Of a stretch of DNA of 64,000 nt, positions 32,698 to 44,437 are shown piece after piece. This DNA is from Heterostelium album PN500 (Eukaryota; Evosea; Eumycetozoa; Acytosteliales; Acytosteliaceae): assembly GCF_000004825.1 (NCBI RefSeq), contig NW_008805065.1, positions 62,001 through 126,000 on the forward strand, in the 5' to 3' direction. Below the pieces are notes generated by a model, which was not told where the DNA came from, did no database searches, and saw only the letters and a program-made list of their open reading frames with translations. Every line of letters begins with the position of its first letter. Position 1 is the first letter of the stretch. The position numbers were made by a program, and so were the translations under genes.

Positions 32698-34860
32698 CTA
32701 GTTTGAAGGATGATAGTTTTTAAAAGGTTGTAATTTATATTGTTCTATAGAGTCGTGTAACCATTTGTCAGTGACAATGGGGTGGTCATTAGAACCAGCA
32801 GTATACTTTGAGTTTGATAAACAAATATCACATTTCTCATAATCTTTAGCAATCTATATAGTATTTTATAATAATAAAAATAAATGTTAGAAATATAATA
32901 ATAATAAATAAAATAAATATGTTTTTAATTGGTTATATTTACCTTTCCACCTAGAGATACAATGATTTTAATTTTATCTTTCTTTGGCATGACTTCTTTC
33001 TCACGTAAGCTATTGATGAAAATCGATTTGTCTTTGAGCAGTAGCTCACCTGTTTCATGTGCTAAACGCGAAGCTTTGATGCCGGTGTATTTGGTGGATT
33101 CATAGAGTGACTCATCTAGCCATTTGCCCTGTTTGCGTGATTCTGTGACCCAAGCAGGTGTGAGAATCCAACGACCCGATGCCATTGCATAGAAAAACTT
33201 GATTGTACGCAGGTTCTGGTTGCCAAGTACGAGATGAGTGAATTCATTGACGTTGTCGGTGAGATCCGATCCTTTGAGTTGAGCAATCGACTCTGCCAAC
33301 TCCTTCTTCTCGTCGATGTCGTCCACCGCGGAGATACAAACGAGTCGCTCTTCTTTAAAATCATCGTCCTCCTCGGATTCCATCTTATCGTTGGCATCGA
33401 CTTCCATTTTGTCCTCTTCATCTTCATCGTCGTCACCAATGATCGATTTGGTTGCCTTTGTCTTTTCTTTCTTATCTTTTGGTGACTTTGATTTTGTTTC
33501 CTTTTCCTTCTCTTTCTTACTCTTGCTTGGTGTTTCTTTCTTTTCTTTTACAGATTTCTCTTTCTCCTTTTCTTTTACTTTCTCTTTCTCTTTTGGTGAA
33601 GATTTACTTTTGGATGTTGATGATGCTGCTGCTACTGATTTGGAATCTGGTGACTTTTGTTTCTTTGTTGTAACTGGATCTTCTTCATCCTTCTCAACTG
33701 ATCTCTTCTTACTTGGTGTTTTCTTTGTTTCTTTTTCTTCGGTTGTGTTGTCATTTGTTGATTGTTTCTTTGGAGTTGTTGTTGTTGTTGCCTTTTTAGC
33801 TGTAGTTTTCTTTGATTTCGAATCTTCTTCCTCCTCTTCCTCTTCTTCCTCTTTTTCTTTTTCCTTCTCTTTACTATTTGATTTAGCTGGTGTCTTCTTC
33901 TTTGTTTCTTTTGGTTTTGACTTTGTATCTTCTTCCTCCTTCTCTTCCTCTTCCTCTTTTTCTTTTTCTTTTTCCAACTTTTTTGATTTTGGAGATGTTG
34001 TTGTCTTCTTCTTTGTTTCCTTTGGCTTCTCACTCTCCTTTTCATCTTGGAAATCCTCATCATCGTCTGCTTCTTTCTCTGATTTCTTTGATCTTGACGC
34101 TGCTACCTTCTTCTTGGTTGTTGTCTTTGGTTTTGGTTTCTCTTCCTCCTCATCTTGTTCTTCCATTTCCTCATCTTCATCTTTCTTCTTTTTCTTTGAT
34201 GACGTAGCCTTTTCCTTTTCTTTTTCCTTCTTCTCCTGTTCCTTCTCTTTCTTACCATCCTTCTTCTCTGTTACTTTCTTTTTCTTTGTTGTCTTTTCTG
34301 TCTCATCCTCTTCTTCTTCCTCATCTTTCTCCTCTTCTTCTTCATCTTTCTTTTTCTTCTTTTCTGTTTCTTTCTTTGCAGGTTTCTTTGCTTCATCTTT
34401 TGGTGATGACTCCTGACTGTCTTTCTTTGGTCTTCCCTGTGCTTTTTTAGTTGAAGGTGATGAAGGTTTCTCTGGTACTGCTTTAGGTGGTGACTTTGCT
34501 CTCTTGGTAGTTGGCGATGTTACCTTCTCTTTCTCCTTCTCTTTCTCTTTTTCCTTCTCCTTCTCCTTCTCCTTCTCTTTTTCTTTCTCATTCTCTACAT
34601 CAGAACCTATTATTTATTTAAATTAGTATTATTACCAGATAATCAACATTTTTGTGAATAATTGAATATTATTTACCATCAATTTCGACCTTGCCGCTAT
34701 CATCGACATCAGATGGAGCAGTAGTTGAAGGTACTGAATCCATATTCAAATACTGATTCAACACATCATCACTATTGGAAATGGGTGATGGTGAACTAGA
34801 CACCTTTCCAACATTCTTTTTAAATTTCTTTGTATTTACACCGTCGTCTGAATCTGACAT
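32698..34860 (-). CDS. tandem-BRCT protein with long charged spacer (667 aa)
   Basis: A probable nuclear chromatin or DNA-damage protein. Exons are 34860-34677, 34606-32943 and 32853-32698, all in phase. The start MSDSDDGVNTKKFKK gives an acidic N-terminus. Residues about 62-470 are an extreme Lys/Glu spacer with SP/TP sites. A tandem BRCT pair fills about residues 475-667: EERLVCISAVDD, TIKFFYAMASGRWILTPAWV, then KIIVSLGGKIAKDYEKCDIC and PIVTDKWLHDSI. The layout resembles the phosphopeptide-binding C-terminal pair of MDC1/PTIP proteins. That function is inferred. The large Ser/Phe open frame on the plus strand at 33316-34416 is a shadow of the Lys/Glu tract. Confidence 0.8.
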
Positions 34861-35188
34861 CACCACCAATCTGTATATTCGAACAAATAGTTGTGTTTTG
34901 TTAGATCTAATAAATAATAAAAATAAAATAAAAATCTTAATTAACTAAATAATATAAACAAAAGACTATGTTATTATTTGTATTTGTATCTTTATTATAT
35001 CAAATAATTTAAAAAAGTAATTTTCTTGTAAACAAGATCTTGTTTATGTTTTGATTGTTTTTTCAAAAATCATTTTTTATTGGAAATTGAATTTTAGCAA
35101 ACTTCAAACATTTTTTTTGTTTTTTTTTTTAAGATGTTTGTTTGATTCCTCCTATTTCTAGGTTGGTTAATTAAATAATATGTTATAG
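34861..35188. other. intergenic, no gene seen
   Basis: AT-rich gap between the BRCT gene start and the 3' end of the four-exon gene, both on the minus strand. Confidence 0.4.
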
Positions 35189-36803
35189 TTAATTATCTTC
35201 TAACAAGGAATTGAAAATGAATTTGTTGTCTGGATTGTTTGCAATCCAAAGTTGGTAAGACTGATTGGAGGCCAACAGAGATTTCAGTGATTTGATCCAG
35301 TTTCTTAGTTCTCTGATGGTGTTGAATGTCACTGTTGTCACCTTTCTATCGGTGATCTTTCTAATTCCAAACTTTATATCATCAAGTACATTAGTTCTAA
35401 TATAGTATATTAAAATTGAATGTATAGATAACAATAATGATTGACTAATAATAAAGTAAAGTAAAAGTTAATTAGTAACTTGTTGTTTTATGTATTAATG
35501 TGAAGATGTTGTTGTTGTCGTTATTCAAACATACTTATTTATAAAATTATAATTTCTAAGAGTGATTTGATTCTTTGATTTCATTTGAAGTTCTCTTAGG
35601 TCGATTAACTCGTTCAAGATGATCTTGTGTGGTTTCGAGGCGAGATAGAGATCGAGCTTCTTCAATAGATTCTCATTGTTGAGTATCATTGGTATGTACT
35701 TATCGTCGAGATACTCTAGATTGAACAAATTAATAATGAACTGGATGTATTCACTTGTTACTTTGCTAATCTCTGTCGGTGCTTTCACATCCTCTTGTTG
35801 TCTAGCATGATAACCACCACCACCTCTTCTATATTGATACTTCTTAAACAACATATTTAAACTATTCAATATCATAATATCATTGAACTTATAAGATATC
35901 TTTTAAAAAAAAGTGGAAAAAATAAAAATAGATAAAATTAGTTTGTTGTTGTTTAGGTGTATGGGGGTGTAACTTTAGCTTTAAAAGGTAAACATACATT
36001 ATCTAATTCACTTAATAGTTGAATATCTTCAGTGGTGTTTGGATTGTTGTTGTTGTTGTTGTTTGTGTAGGGGTTGTTGTTTTGGTAGGTATTTGCATTT
36101 GGATTTACATAAACATTGGTGTTGACAACAGCAGCAGCAGGATTGGTATCTCTTGGTAGGATATAAAGTTTGTCGATGATGTATTGAATGAATAGCAAGT
36201 TGTTTCTCTGGGTGTTTTGATCTTGAAAAGCGGTTGGACTGTTCATGTCATTGGTGATTCTATCGATCAGCAACGATAGGAAGTGTTTGTAGAGTTGAGT
36301 TCTATCGATGTAGTTGATATCGACACAGATCTCAGTGTCAATCGATTCATCTAGTGAATTTAAATGATAGATTACCGAAGGCAGTATATCAATTAATGAC
36401 TTCCAAAATTGATATTCCTATTTTTTTTTAATAATTATAGTATAATATAAAGTTGATAGAGAGAGAGAGAGAGAGAGAAAGAGATTTAAAATAAAAATAA
36501 TTATAATTATAATAATGATAATAATAAAGTAACTAATTAGAACAATTTTATTTTATTTTATTTTTATTTTATTTTTATTTTATTTTTATATTTGTCATTT
36601 TCTATCTAATCTATCTAATCTATCTATCTATATATGTCTGTCTGTCTAACATCATCATCATCAACATCATTATTATCATCGTTTATGATTTAATATTAGA
36701 TTACATTTTCAACTGTTTGATTTGATTTTAAAATATTGTATGAATCAAGTATTTGCTGATTGTTTACACCACAATCAAACAATAGTTTCTCTAATAGTAG
36801 CAT
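35189..36803 (-). CDS. unknown four-exon protein (363 aa)
   Basis: Four exons join in phase: 36803-36705, 36417-35998, 35899-35535 and 35396-35189. The start is MLLLEKLLFDCGVNNQQILD. The protein is mainly helical with Leu/Ile-rich segments (EYQFWKSLIDILPSVIYHLN, LYKHFLSLLIDRITNDMN, LLFIQYIIDKLYILP), broken by an Asn-rich insert after about residue 125 and a RRGGGG turn. It ends LRNWIKSLKSLLASNQSYQL, then KFIFNSLLEDN. No signal peptide or membrane helix is evident. I recognise no family. The structure suggests a helical-repeat scaffold. It is divergent from the kelch-like gene at 37252. Confidence 0.65.
36458..36646. repeat. microsatellites in intron 1
   Basis: Within the first intron of the four-exon gene: (AG)n at 36458-36478, (TTTTA)n at about 36547-36590 and (CTAT/CTGT)n at about 36600-36646. 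Confidence 0.85.
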
Positions 36804-37251
36804 TCTTGTCTGTTCTTTATAAAATATTATAATATGTTTAATTTTTAAACTTAATTAGGTTTTCTCATGATCATATTTTTAAACCCTTTTTTTAAAAAAT
36901 TTAATTTAATTTTTTTTTATTTTTTTATTTTTTTATCACTATCTATTTTGTTTTTTGTTTATAAGTAATAAGAAAGAAACAACAATCACTGTATATCTAA
37001 ATATATAAATTATAACTTATATTTTGTAAGTTTTCAAAAATATTAAATATTTGTTATTTTAAAGTCGCATTTATCTTATCTAAAAGTAATTGATTAAAGT
37101 TTTATTTGTTTTTTGTTTTTTTTTTTTTGAAAATATAAATAAATGTGTGTTTGATCAAAAATCAAAAATAATCATATGATATGTTATCATTATATTTTAT
37201 TTATATCTTTTGAAAGAAAAGTAGTTAACAATCTCCCAATTATAATTAATT
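36804..37251. other. divergent intergenic region
   Basis: Promoter space between the four-exon gene (minus) and the kelch-like gene (plus). T-runs; nothing else recognised. Confidence 0.45.
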
Positions 37252-38247
37252 ATGTCTAAAATATTATTTTTATTAAATAACCAAAGTGAAATAACATTGT
37301 TAGATTTCACAAATGAACCACCACCAAATAATAATAATGATCATAGTGCAGTTTCAACCAAGAAACTAACATCTATCGATTGTCAATCACTTAGTTACTC
37401 TTTCAACTCCACAGTAAAAGTAGGACAACAAATTTTTATATTTGGTAGTCAAAAAGAGGAATATGAAAATAAATATTTTAAAATATCAATAGAGAAGAAA
37501 AACAATAACAGCAGCATTAATAATAATGATATTTTTGAATGTAAAGTTATAGTTGGTGATATCAATAATAATATTGCTGGTGGTCGTGCCATATCGGTTT
37601 GTTATGATGGCGACGACTACATCTATTTGGTGTGTGGCGCGAGTATTGCCAATTCATCGTATCATCATCGAATCGATCGATTCCAACTGAGCACTGCGAA
37701 ATTCGAGAAATTCTTTGACATCAAAGGCTGTGTCGATACCGATTACTTCTCGTTCCACTACGACGGAGCCATTCACTCGCTGCCCGTGAATGAATCTATT
37801 CTCTACGTAATCGATATTCTCACGAAATCAACGATAGAATACCAATCGGAAGATCTCTTTGAAAGATTGATTGGCGCGTGTATCGATGACAATGGTAACA
37901 TCTATATGTATTCGAAATGTGGACAATTCAAAAGATTCAATTTGAAAACAAAAGAAATACAACCATTAAAAGAGAATCAAATTGAAATAATTAGTAATAA
38001 TAACTCTACCAATAATATCAATATCAATAATAATAATAATAATGCAAATGATAAATTATCATTAATTTATTGTCCAATTTCAAACAATGTAAATAATAAT
38101 AACAGTTTAAGAGGAAATATATATTTGATGGGTGGAAGAAAGTTTAAAAATTATAAATATTCCATTGAAGACAATAACTGGACTCCATTCTTTCAAGATG
38201 ATGAAAGTGAAAGGTCAAATTGTGGCTCTTGTTTTATTACACTATAA
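37252..38247 (+). CDS. kelch-type beta-propeller-like protein (331 aa)
   Basis: A single-exon protein with blades typical of a dictyostelid family related to the propeller half of B-box/kelch proteins. The blades are GQQIFIFGSQKEEYENKYFK, DGDDYIYLVCGAS followed by HRIDRFQLSTAKFEKFFD, DDNGNIYMYSKCGQFKRFNL and GNIYLMGGRKFKNYKYSIED. Asn runs interrupt loops near residues 85, 95, 245-265 and 275. No B-box zinc finger precedes it, so it is either a short family member or has lost that domain. The role is unknown. The Met is the first in frame and has an A-rich context. Confidence 0.65.
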   Translation: MSKILFLLNNQSEITLLDFTNEPPPNNNNDHSAVSTKKLTSIDCQSLSYSFNSTVKVGQQIFIFGSQKEEYENKYFKISIEKKNNNSSINNNDIFECKVIVGDINNNIAGGRAISVCYDGDDYIYLVCGASIANSSYHHRIDRFQLSTAKFEKFFDIKGCVDTDYFSFHYDGAIHSLPVNESILYVIDILTKSTIEYQSEDLFERLIGACIDDNGNIYMYSKCGQFKRFNLKTKEIQPLKENQIEIISNNNSTNNININNNNNNANDKLSLIYCPISNNVNNNNSLRGNIYLMGGRKFKNYKYSIEDNNWTPFFQDDESERSNCGSCFITL

Positions 38248-38539
38248 TTAAATAAAAATAAAATCTCAAAGACTTGTTTGTTTCTTTTTAAGTAAATTTA
38301 AAATTAAAGGGGAATTTGGGGAATTTTATTGTATTTTAAATATATATATATAAGTTGAGAAAATCTAATATTTTCCTAACTAAATTACTTATTTTAGCTA
38401 AAAATAATTACATTATCTAATTATATATTTACACTATATATACTATATATTATTTTATATGTTTGCTGTTCGAAACGAGTTGGTATTGGAGTGGAGTTTG
38501 TTTGATATTATTATTATTATTATAGTTATAAAGTTATTA

Positions 38540-39715
38540 TTAAATTAATGGTTTTGATTCGTCAAGTTGAGATTCTGATTGAATATCTAAATCTTGAGAT
38601 TTTGGTGGTTTAATTAGGAGGTTGAGTCCACACATCACAAGGAAGAGCTCACCAACAATCACCGGTATGAGTATCGCTATGTAGGGAAATGAAAAGTCAG
38701 AGTCGAGTTTCAGTGTAAAGAGTATCTTGAATACCAGTGAGCACATAATGATGAACTCAAACGATACCAACTGTAGCAATGAGAAATTGGAGTTGTCACG
38801 TGCTCCCACACTGAAGAGCAGCAGGAAGAATGAAAAACAAGCAATGATAGCATCACCGGTGAACAGTGGAATGAAACAGATCGCCCAACTTAGATCTTTC
38901 GAGTGGTTCGCATATTTCAGTGCTATCATCACCACGGACGGTGTCAGTGTCATGCCAGCGAAAAACATCGGCAGTCCACCGACGATGTACTTTTGTTTGC
39001 GGCCCGGCTTCTCGGTGGCGCCGTCCGACATGCACAGTCCAAACAGGAACGAGTAGAGACCCGACAACATAGTGGCGCCGCTAATCACGATGATCGGCGA
39101 GATGATGATGAGCGGCGTCAGAACGCTCGGTGCGTACTGCAGATGAACGATCATCATAAAGACAAAAACGGTGGCGCCAATCACCCATACCACCCAGGTG
39201 AGTCTGATGATCCACGAGACGATCGTAGCGAGAGCACGCGACGATGTAATAGAGAATCCTATCAGTAGAATGACAAAGATCGGCGAGAACACAAGCCACC
39301 AACTCCAATCGATAATGGAATCCAACATCATCCCGAGAAACACTGTAAACACCACAGCCAGAACACCACAAACCTGAAACAGCAAGCCAATCTTTCGCCA
39401 GAATTGTTCCATCTCTATTTTCTTTTTCCACGGTAATCTGTAATCTTTTGTATTTTGATGATGTTGTATTGTTGTTGTAGTAGTATTAGTAGTAGTTGAA
39501 CCACTTCTGCTTCCTCTATTACTATTACTATTAATATTACTATTACTATTATATCTAGTGTTGCTATTGTTGTTGTTTGGTGTTGAGCTTCCACTCTTTA
39601 TACTACTAATATTGTCATTTTCAATTATTATATCATCATCTTCACCACCACCACCACCACCAACACCTGAATAACCTGTATCATTTAAATTTGAAGAACT
39701 TCCATACTGAGACAT
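38540..39715 (-). CDS. multi-pass membrane protein, TMEM185/TMEM60-like
   Basis: A 391-aa single-exon protein. The first ~100 residues are cytosolic and low-complexity (poly-Gly, Ser/Asn/Thr). About 9-10 membrane segments follow, beginning with GLLFQVCGVLAVVFTVFLGM. The stretch LDSIIDWSWWLVFSPIFVIL resembles the repeated L-D-G-x-x-W-x-W-x-x-V-F-x-P core of TMEM185/TMEM60 proteins. The tail after the last helix (IKPPKSQDLDIQSESQLDES) is acidic. No catalytic motif is evident. The family call is by resemblance of that core; transport function is unknown. Confidence 0.6.
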   Translation of the reverse strand: MSQYGSSSNLNDTGYSGVGGGGGGEDDDIIIENDNISSIKSGSSTPNNNNSNTRYNSNSNINSNSNRGSRSGSTTTNTTTTTIQHHQNTKDYRLPWKKKIEMEQFWRKIGLLFQVCGVLAVVFTVFLGMMLDSIIDWSWWLVFSPIFVILLIGFSITSSRALATIVSWIIRLTWVVWVIGATVFVFMMIVHLQYAPSVLTPLIIISPIIVISGATMLSGLYSFLFGLCMSDGATEKPGRKQKYIVGGLPMFFAGMTLTPSVVMIALKYANHSKDLSWAICFIPLFTGDAIIACFSFFLLLFSVGARDNSNFSLLQLVSFEFIIMCSLVFKILFTLKLDSDFSFPYIAILIPVIVGELFLVMCGLNLLIKPPKSQDLDIQSESQLDESKPLI

Positions 39716-40662
39716 TGATGTTACTATCTAATAAAAAAAACAACAAAATAAAATTAAAAAAAAGAAACCAATGACCAGTTTTAGCCTTATTTATCTAAAT
39801 ATCTATCTATCTCCTAATTTTTAAAAACTATTAAACAAGTTAAATAGCATGTGTGTTGTTGCCACATATATAAATAAATTATTATTTTATTGTTGTTGTT
39901 GTTCTCTTATTATACTTTATGTGTGTGTAGTTGTTTTATAAAGTAAAAATATCATAACCTATAAAAAATGCACTTGCAATGGTGAAATTGAATAAAATAA
40001 ATCAAAAAAAAATACAAAAAATTAACAAAAAAATAATTTAAAAGCAAGTCAGATGGTGAATTAATTGTTGTAAGCATTCATGTCGAAAAACAACACTGTT
40101 CACACATATGTTTCTTTTATACTCGTTAAAAAGATAGAAACCAGAGTCACTCTTTATTTCAAACTTTAACTTTGACCTTGATTATCAAAGAATAAACAAT
40201 CAGCCACATCTGCAAGTTTATCATTCAAACAAACAACTAGTTAGTGTTTGTTAATCTGATGAAAAAAATCAAATAACTTTTTACAAAAAGATTCTTTTGA
40301 AATTTTTTTGGATATTTTTTCTTTTTTTGATCAGTTTTTTTTCCCAGGTCTTAGTTATTTGGTATCGAAATCAAAAAAAAATGTGAAGTCGCACGTAACT
40401 GCAAAGAAATACAAAAAAATATTACTTCACAGTGTTAGAGTATAATCATGATCGATTCTGGTCCAACTTGATTCACTATGTACCAGAAAAACACTTTAGC
40501 TCGAATTCAAAAGAATTGTTAACTTAGTGATTTCTTATGTTTTTATTATTTTTTTTTCTTATCTTGAACACCACCAATAATGTAAGGAATTCTTTGATTA
40601 AAAACAGTGAAAAAAAAAAAAAAAGTAAACACTTAAAAGTAGAGAACAGATACTCATAAGTA
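39716..40662. other. divergent intergenic region
   Basis: About 950 bp between the membrane-protein gene (minus) and the first F-box/FNIP gene of the cluster (plus). I looked for short exons and RNA genes and saw none that I can support. Confidence 0.45.
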
Positions 40663-42494
40663 ATGAATCACACACGTGACGACAACAACAACAATCAGAA
40701 TAGTAATAATATATTTGTTAAATTACCTTTTTTAATATTAAATTTGATCTGTAAAAGTATAGATGATAACATAGACAGAGTTTGTTTTAGTTTAGTTTGT
40801 AAAAGATGGTTTGATAACAAAGATAAATATCTATTGTTCAATCACAACACTTTACCAATCAGATCATCAAAGCCATTAGATAATTACGTAAATGAACATA
40901 ATAATAACATAAACTCTACTTTAAATTCATATCATTCAATCTATTTAAGATCATTGATCAACTATAAAGCTTCAGTAGTTATTGGTTCCCATATATTTGA
41001 ATCATATGATTATTATTATTATTATTTGGACCAGTGTAAGTTTTAATATATCAATTTATTTTAAAATAACATTTATATTAATCTATTTACTTTAAAATAT
41101 TCTTAAATTTAGTAATGATATATAAACTTGAATGTTTTCCAACGAATGTAACATCGGTTGATTTAAATTTAGAGAGATTTATCGATCTATCTGTTTCTAA
41201 TATTTCCTTTAATGAACATTTAAATAAAATGTTGTGGTCACCTATCTCAAATGTAACGGAATTGATACACTGCCGAACCTTGAAATATAAACTACCACCG
41301 ACCATTAAGAAAATCTCATTCTCCCCAAGATTCAATGAAGAACTGACTCCAGGTTGTTTTCCTTTGGGTATCGAATGTATAACCCTCAGTAGATGTTTCA
41401 ACCGTACCATTGAACACGGTGTTTTACCAGAGGGTTTGGAAACCATTGAATTTGGATCGGATTTCCAACAGAAAATCGAGCCAGGTGTACTTCCATCATC
41501 TCTACATACCTTGAGAATCGGTAGAAGTCAAGGAATGTCCTTTCTCAAACAGGCTGGAGTATTACCACCGAATCTCAAAGTTCTCAGAGCATCGGGTGTA
41601 ATAGTGAAAGCTGGAGTTGGAGTACTACCAACCTCACTCCACACACTGAGTTTCATACCTGGTAAATGGATTTCATTGTTCAATCATCTACCGAACTTAA
41701 CCAGTTTAAGCTTCTTTGACACCCATTCCTTGATTAGATCACCGTTTACTTTCACTATTGACCTCTCGCTACTCCCAATTACCTTAACTTTCTTATCATT
41801 GAACTCAACCTATCGATTGAAATCAGCAATGCCACAGTCAATCAAATATCTATATCTTTATCAATCCACAATCAATGGTTTAATCGATTTCAATGAGATA
41901 CTTCCAGAGTCAATTCAATATCATTTCAAAGAATTCGAATCATCTTACTTGCCAACCGATAAAACCAATCTAAAGATTGATAAATATATTCAAATAACAT
42001 ATAATCTAGAGCCAGAGAGTGAAGGTAGTTTATTTTCAAGAGACATTACAGCCGAATCTTCACTAAATTTCGAGATCATTCCATATTCCATCAAGTGTTT
42101 AAAAGTAAGATTGAGTGATCTCATCAAACGCAATATCAATGCCAACACCATTGAAACACTGGAAATCGAAAAGACAACTGAAAAATTTGATTTATTAGCA
42201 ACACCATTCGATGTAATTCCTCTTTCAACAAGAACATTGATTATCGACTCTAATTTTCAATATCCACTTGTAATTCCATCAACCCTCGAAAACATCATAT
42301 TTAGAGATAATCAAAATAGATGTACATTTCATATTAGACGTCTTGATTCATTCCATTTTATTGCATTTGGATGGAATGCCAATGAAAAGAAAGCTCAAAT
42401 CCCTAATAGTAAATTGAAATTCATAACAAAGATGTTTCATATCTCACAATTCAATTCACTTCTATCATTCTGTAGTTTATCTATTCAATCATAA
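40663..42494 (+). CDS. F-box/FNIP-repeat protein (584 aa)
   Basis: First of the 40-50 kb cluster. Exon 1 (40663-41035) holds an Asn-rich start, the F-box-like segment (LPFLILNLICKSID ... RVCFSLVCKRWFDNKDKYLL) and a Tyr run. Exon 2 (41113-42494, phase 1 like its paralogues) has FNIP repeats: YKLPPTIKKISFSPRFNEEL, GCFPLGIECITL, HGVLPEGLETIEF, PGVLPSSLHTLRI, AGVLPPNLKVL and VGVLPTSLHTLSF. It ends in the STRTLIIDSNFQYPL and HIRRLDSFHFIAFGW blocks common to the family. It is the most diverged intact member here. The likely role is as an SCF substrate adaptor; targets are unknown. Confidence 0.85.
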
Positions 42495-42686
42495 GATTAA
42501 AAAAAGAAACAAAGATATATACTTCCATTAAAAAATAAACTATATTTTCTTTAAATTCTAAAAAGATATAATTCTCTAAGAACGACGAGAATTTGATTGG
42601 GGGTGCACTAAATTGATAAAACTCAAACCACATAAAAGTAAAAAAAAACAAATTTTGGAATTATTTATAATAAATCATATATAAGT

Positions 42687-43995
42687 GTGTGTGATGTTAG
42701 TACCGATTTTCCAATTAACAACAAACATCTTCATGAGGTTTTATGGTCATCACCCAATGTAACAGAGTTTCATGGTTGTCAAACATTAAAGTTCAAACTA
42801 CCTCCAACCATCAAAATATTGTCCTTCGCTGATAATTTCAAAGAACAGTTTGAAAAAGATTGTTTTCCATCTGGCATCGAGGAAATTCGACTTAATGTAC
42901 TATATAACCAGTATATTGGACCGGACATTCTCCCAGAGGGTCTGAAGAGTATGGATTTCGGCAGATCCTATCAACATCCAATTGGCATCGGTGTTATTCC
43001 GAACAGTGTGACACACCTATCGACCTATCGATTGACTGATCTGCATGGTCTAGTTGTGGATCGACTGCTACACAGCCTGGAATCGCTTTATATTCATTCA
43101 CGTGAAGAAGGCAAGCTCATAGATGGTTATTTACCAGCGACCCTTAAAACACTGAGTTTCGTTCCAGCATCGTGGAGTCAACAGTTTTCAAAGTCACTAC
43201 CGAATTTAACAACACTGACAGTATTCAACATGGAATCGAACCGTAGGAATCCACAGAATCATATTGATTTCTCTGAACTCCCACCAAGTATAACCTATCT
43301 ATCACTCAAATCAACCTACAGAATGATATCAGCAATGCCAACTTCCATCAAATATTTACATCTCTATCAATCCAACTATAGTCTCTATGATTAGAATGAA
43401 ATGTTTCCAAATAGTACAATATTACCTTGAAAGCTGACTTCAGTTTCCATACCAATGAATAAACCAAATTTAAAGATCAACAAATTTATTAAAATCAAAG
43501 AGACCGATATAGAAACAGTTCCAATAAATAGTGCATTGCCTACGCTTCATACAATCAAAGCATCTCTCAAAACTCAAACAATGGTACATATTACATTATA
43601 AAACCAGATTGGATGATTATATTAAACAATTGGTCATCCCAAGAACAAATGATATATTGGATATCATATCAATTTCGGGCAGTATCTTTGCTGATTTCGA
43701 TCTGGCTCCTAGAACAGCCAAAACATTGATCATCGACTACAGGCTTGGATATCCAACATTCATTCCTCCAAACATTACTAACATTATCATTCAAGAATAT
43801 AACAAATCTTGTCATATAAGAAGACTTAGTAATAGCTATTTTCTAATGTTTGGTTGGACGGATTATATCAAGAAAAACTATGAGAACACAAATCATATTA
43901 TAATTATTTTTAACAAAGAAAGCTTCAATATTTTCCTAGGCTGTTCCAGATTTTCAAAATTATTTTTAAAAGAAATAGAAAATCAATATTACTAA
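42687..43995 (+). pseudogene. F-box/FNIP pseudogene lacking F-box exon
   Basis: Closest to the intact minus-strand gene at 48228-50008: both share LHEVLWSSPNVTEFHGCQTL and LKFKLPPTIK, and RSYQHPIGIGVIPNSVTHL. The plus-strand reading is open from 42687 to a stop at 43394. The 3' third (43400-43995) continues in broken frames (LAPRTAKTLIIDYRLGYPTF, SCHIRRLSNSYFLMFGW). No F-box exon precedes it. It is a decayed duplicate, in inverted orientation relative to its intact relative 5-7 kb away. A truncated FNIP-only product from the first 235 codons cannot be ruled out. Confidence 0.75.
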
Positions 43996-44054
43996 GCTAC
44001 TGGCTTAATGTAAATAAAATGTAAATGTTATCTGTCTTATTAATTTTTTATTTT

Positions 44055-44335
44055 TGGAATTGAACTTATTCAATAAATAATTGAAATTCTCTAAAATAAT
44101 GATTAAAATTTGATTTATGAATGATTTTTGTAATTCTTTTATCTTGATAATTATCTCTATACCTCCAACCAAAAAAAAGATAATAATTTGAATCTATCTT
44201 TCTGATATGATATTTGCCTTTATTGGTTTTCATATCTTTAAATATGATATTGGTGAGAATAGGTGGAATGTAAAGTTTTGAATGAAAAGTTAACGATTAA
44301 TCATATATACTGGTAATTTTTTAGAAACATATATA
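44055..44335 (-). pseudogene. F-box/FNIP 3' fragment, minus strand
   Basis: The minus strand matches the last part of the family exon 2 (LTNIIFKD, KCQIRKIDSNYYLFFGW, DNYQDKRITKIIHKSNFNHY, ending at ELQLFIE-like codons) with gaps and stops. It lies directly upstream of, and opposite to, the intact gene at 44438. Confidence 0.75.
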
Positions 44336-44437
44336 TTCATTATTTTTTTAAAAACAAAAAAACAATAAAAAAGGATTTTTATTTAAGAACACCAAAAAAA
44401 AAATCAGTTAAATCTTATTTATTCCGAATCACGCCTT

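Noticed and set aside
33316-34416. 366-codon plus-strand open frame rich in Ser and Phe
   Set aside because: It is the antisense of the Lys/Glu spacer of the BRCT gene; the composition follows from the repeat and the minus strand has domains and splice sites.
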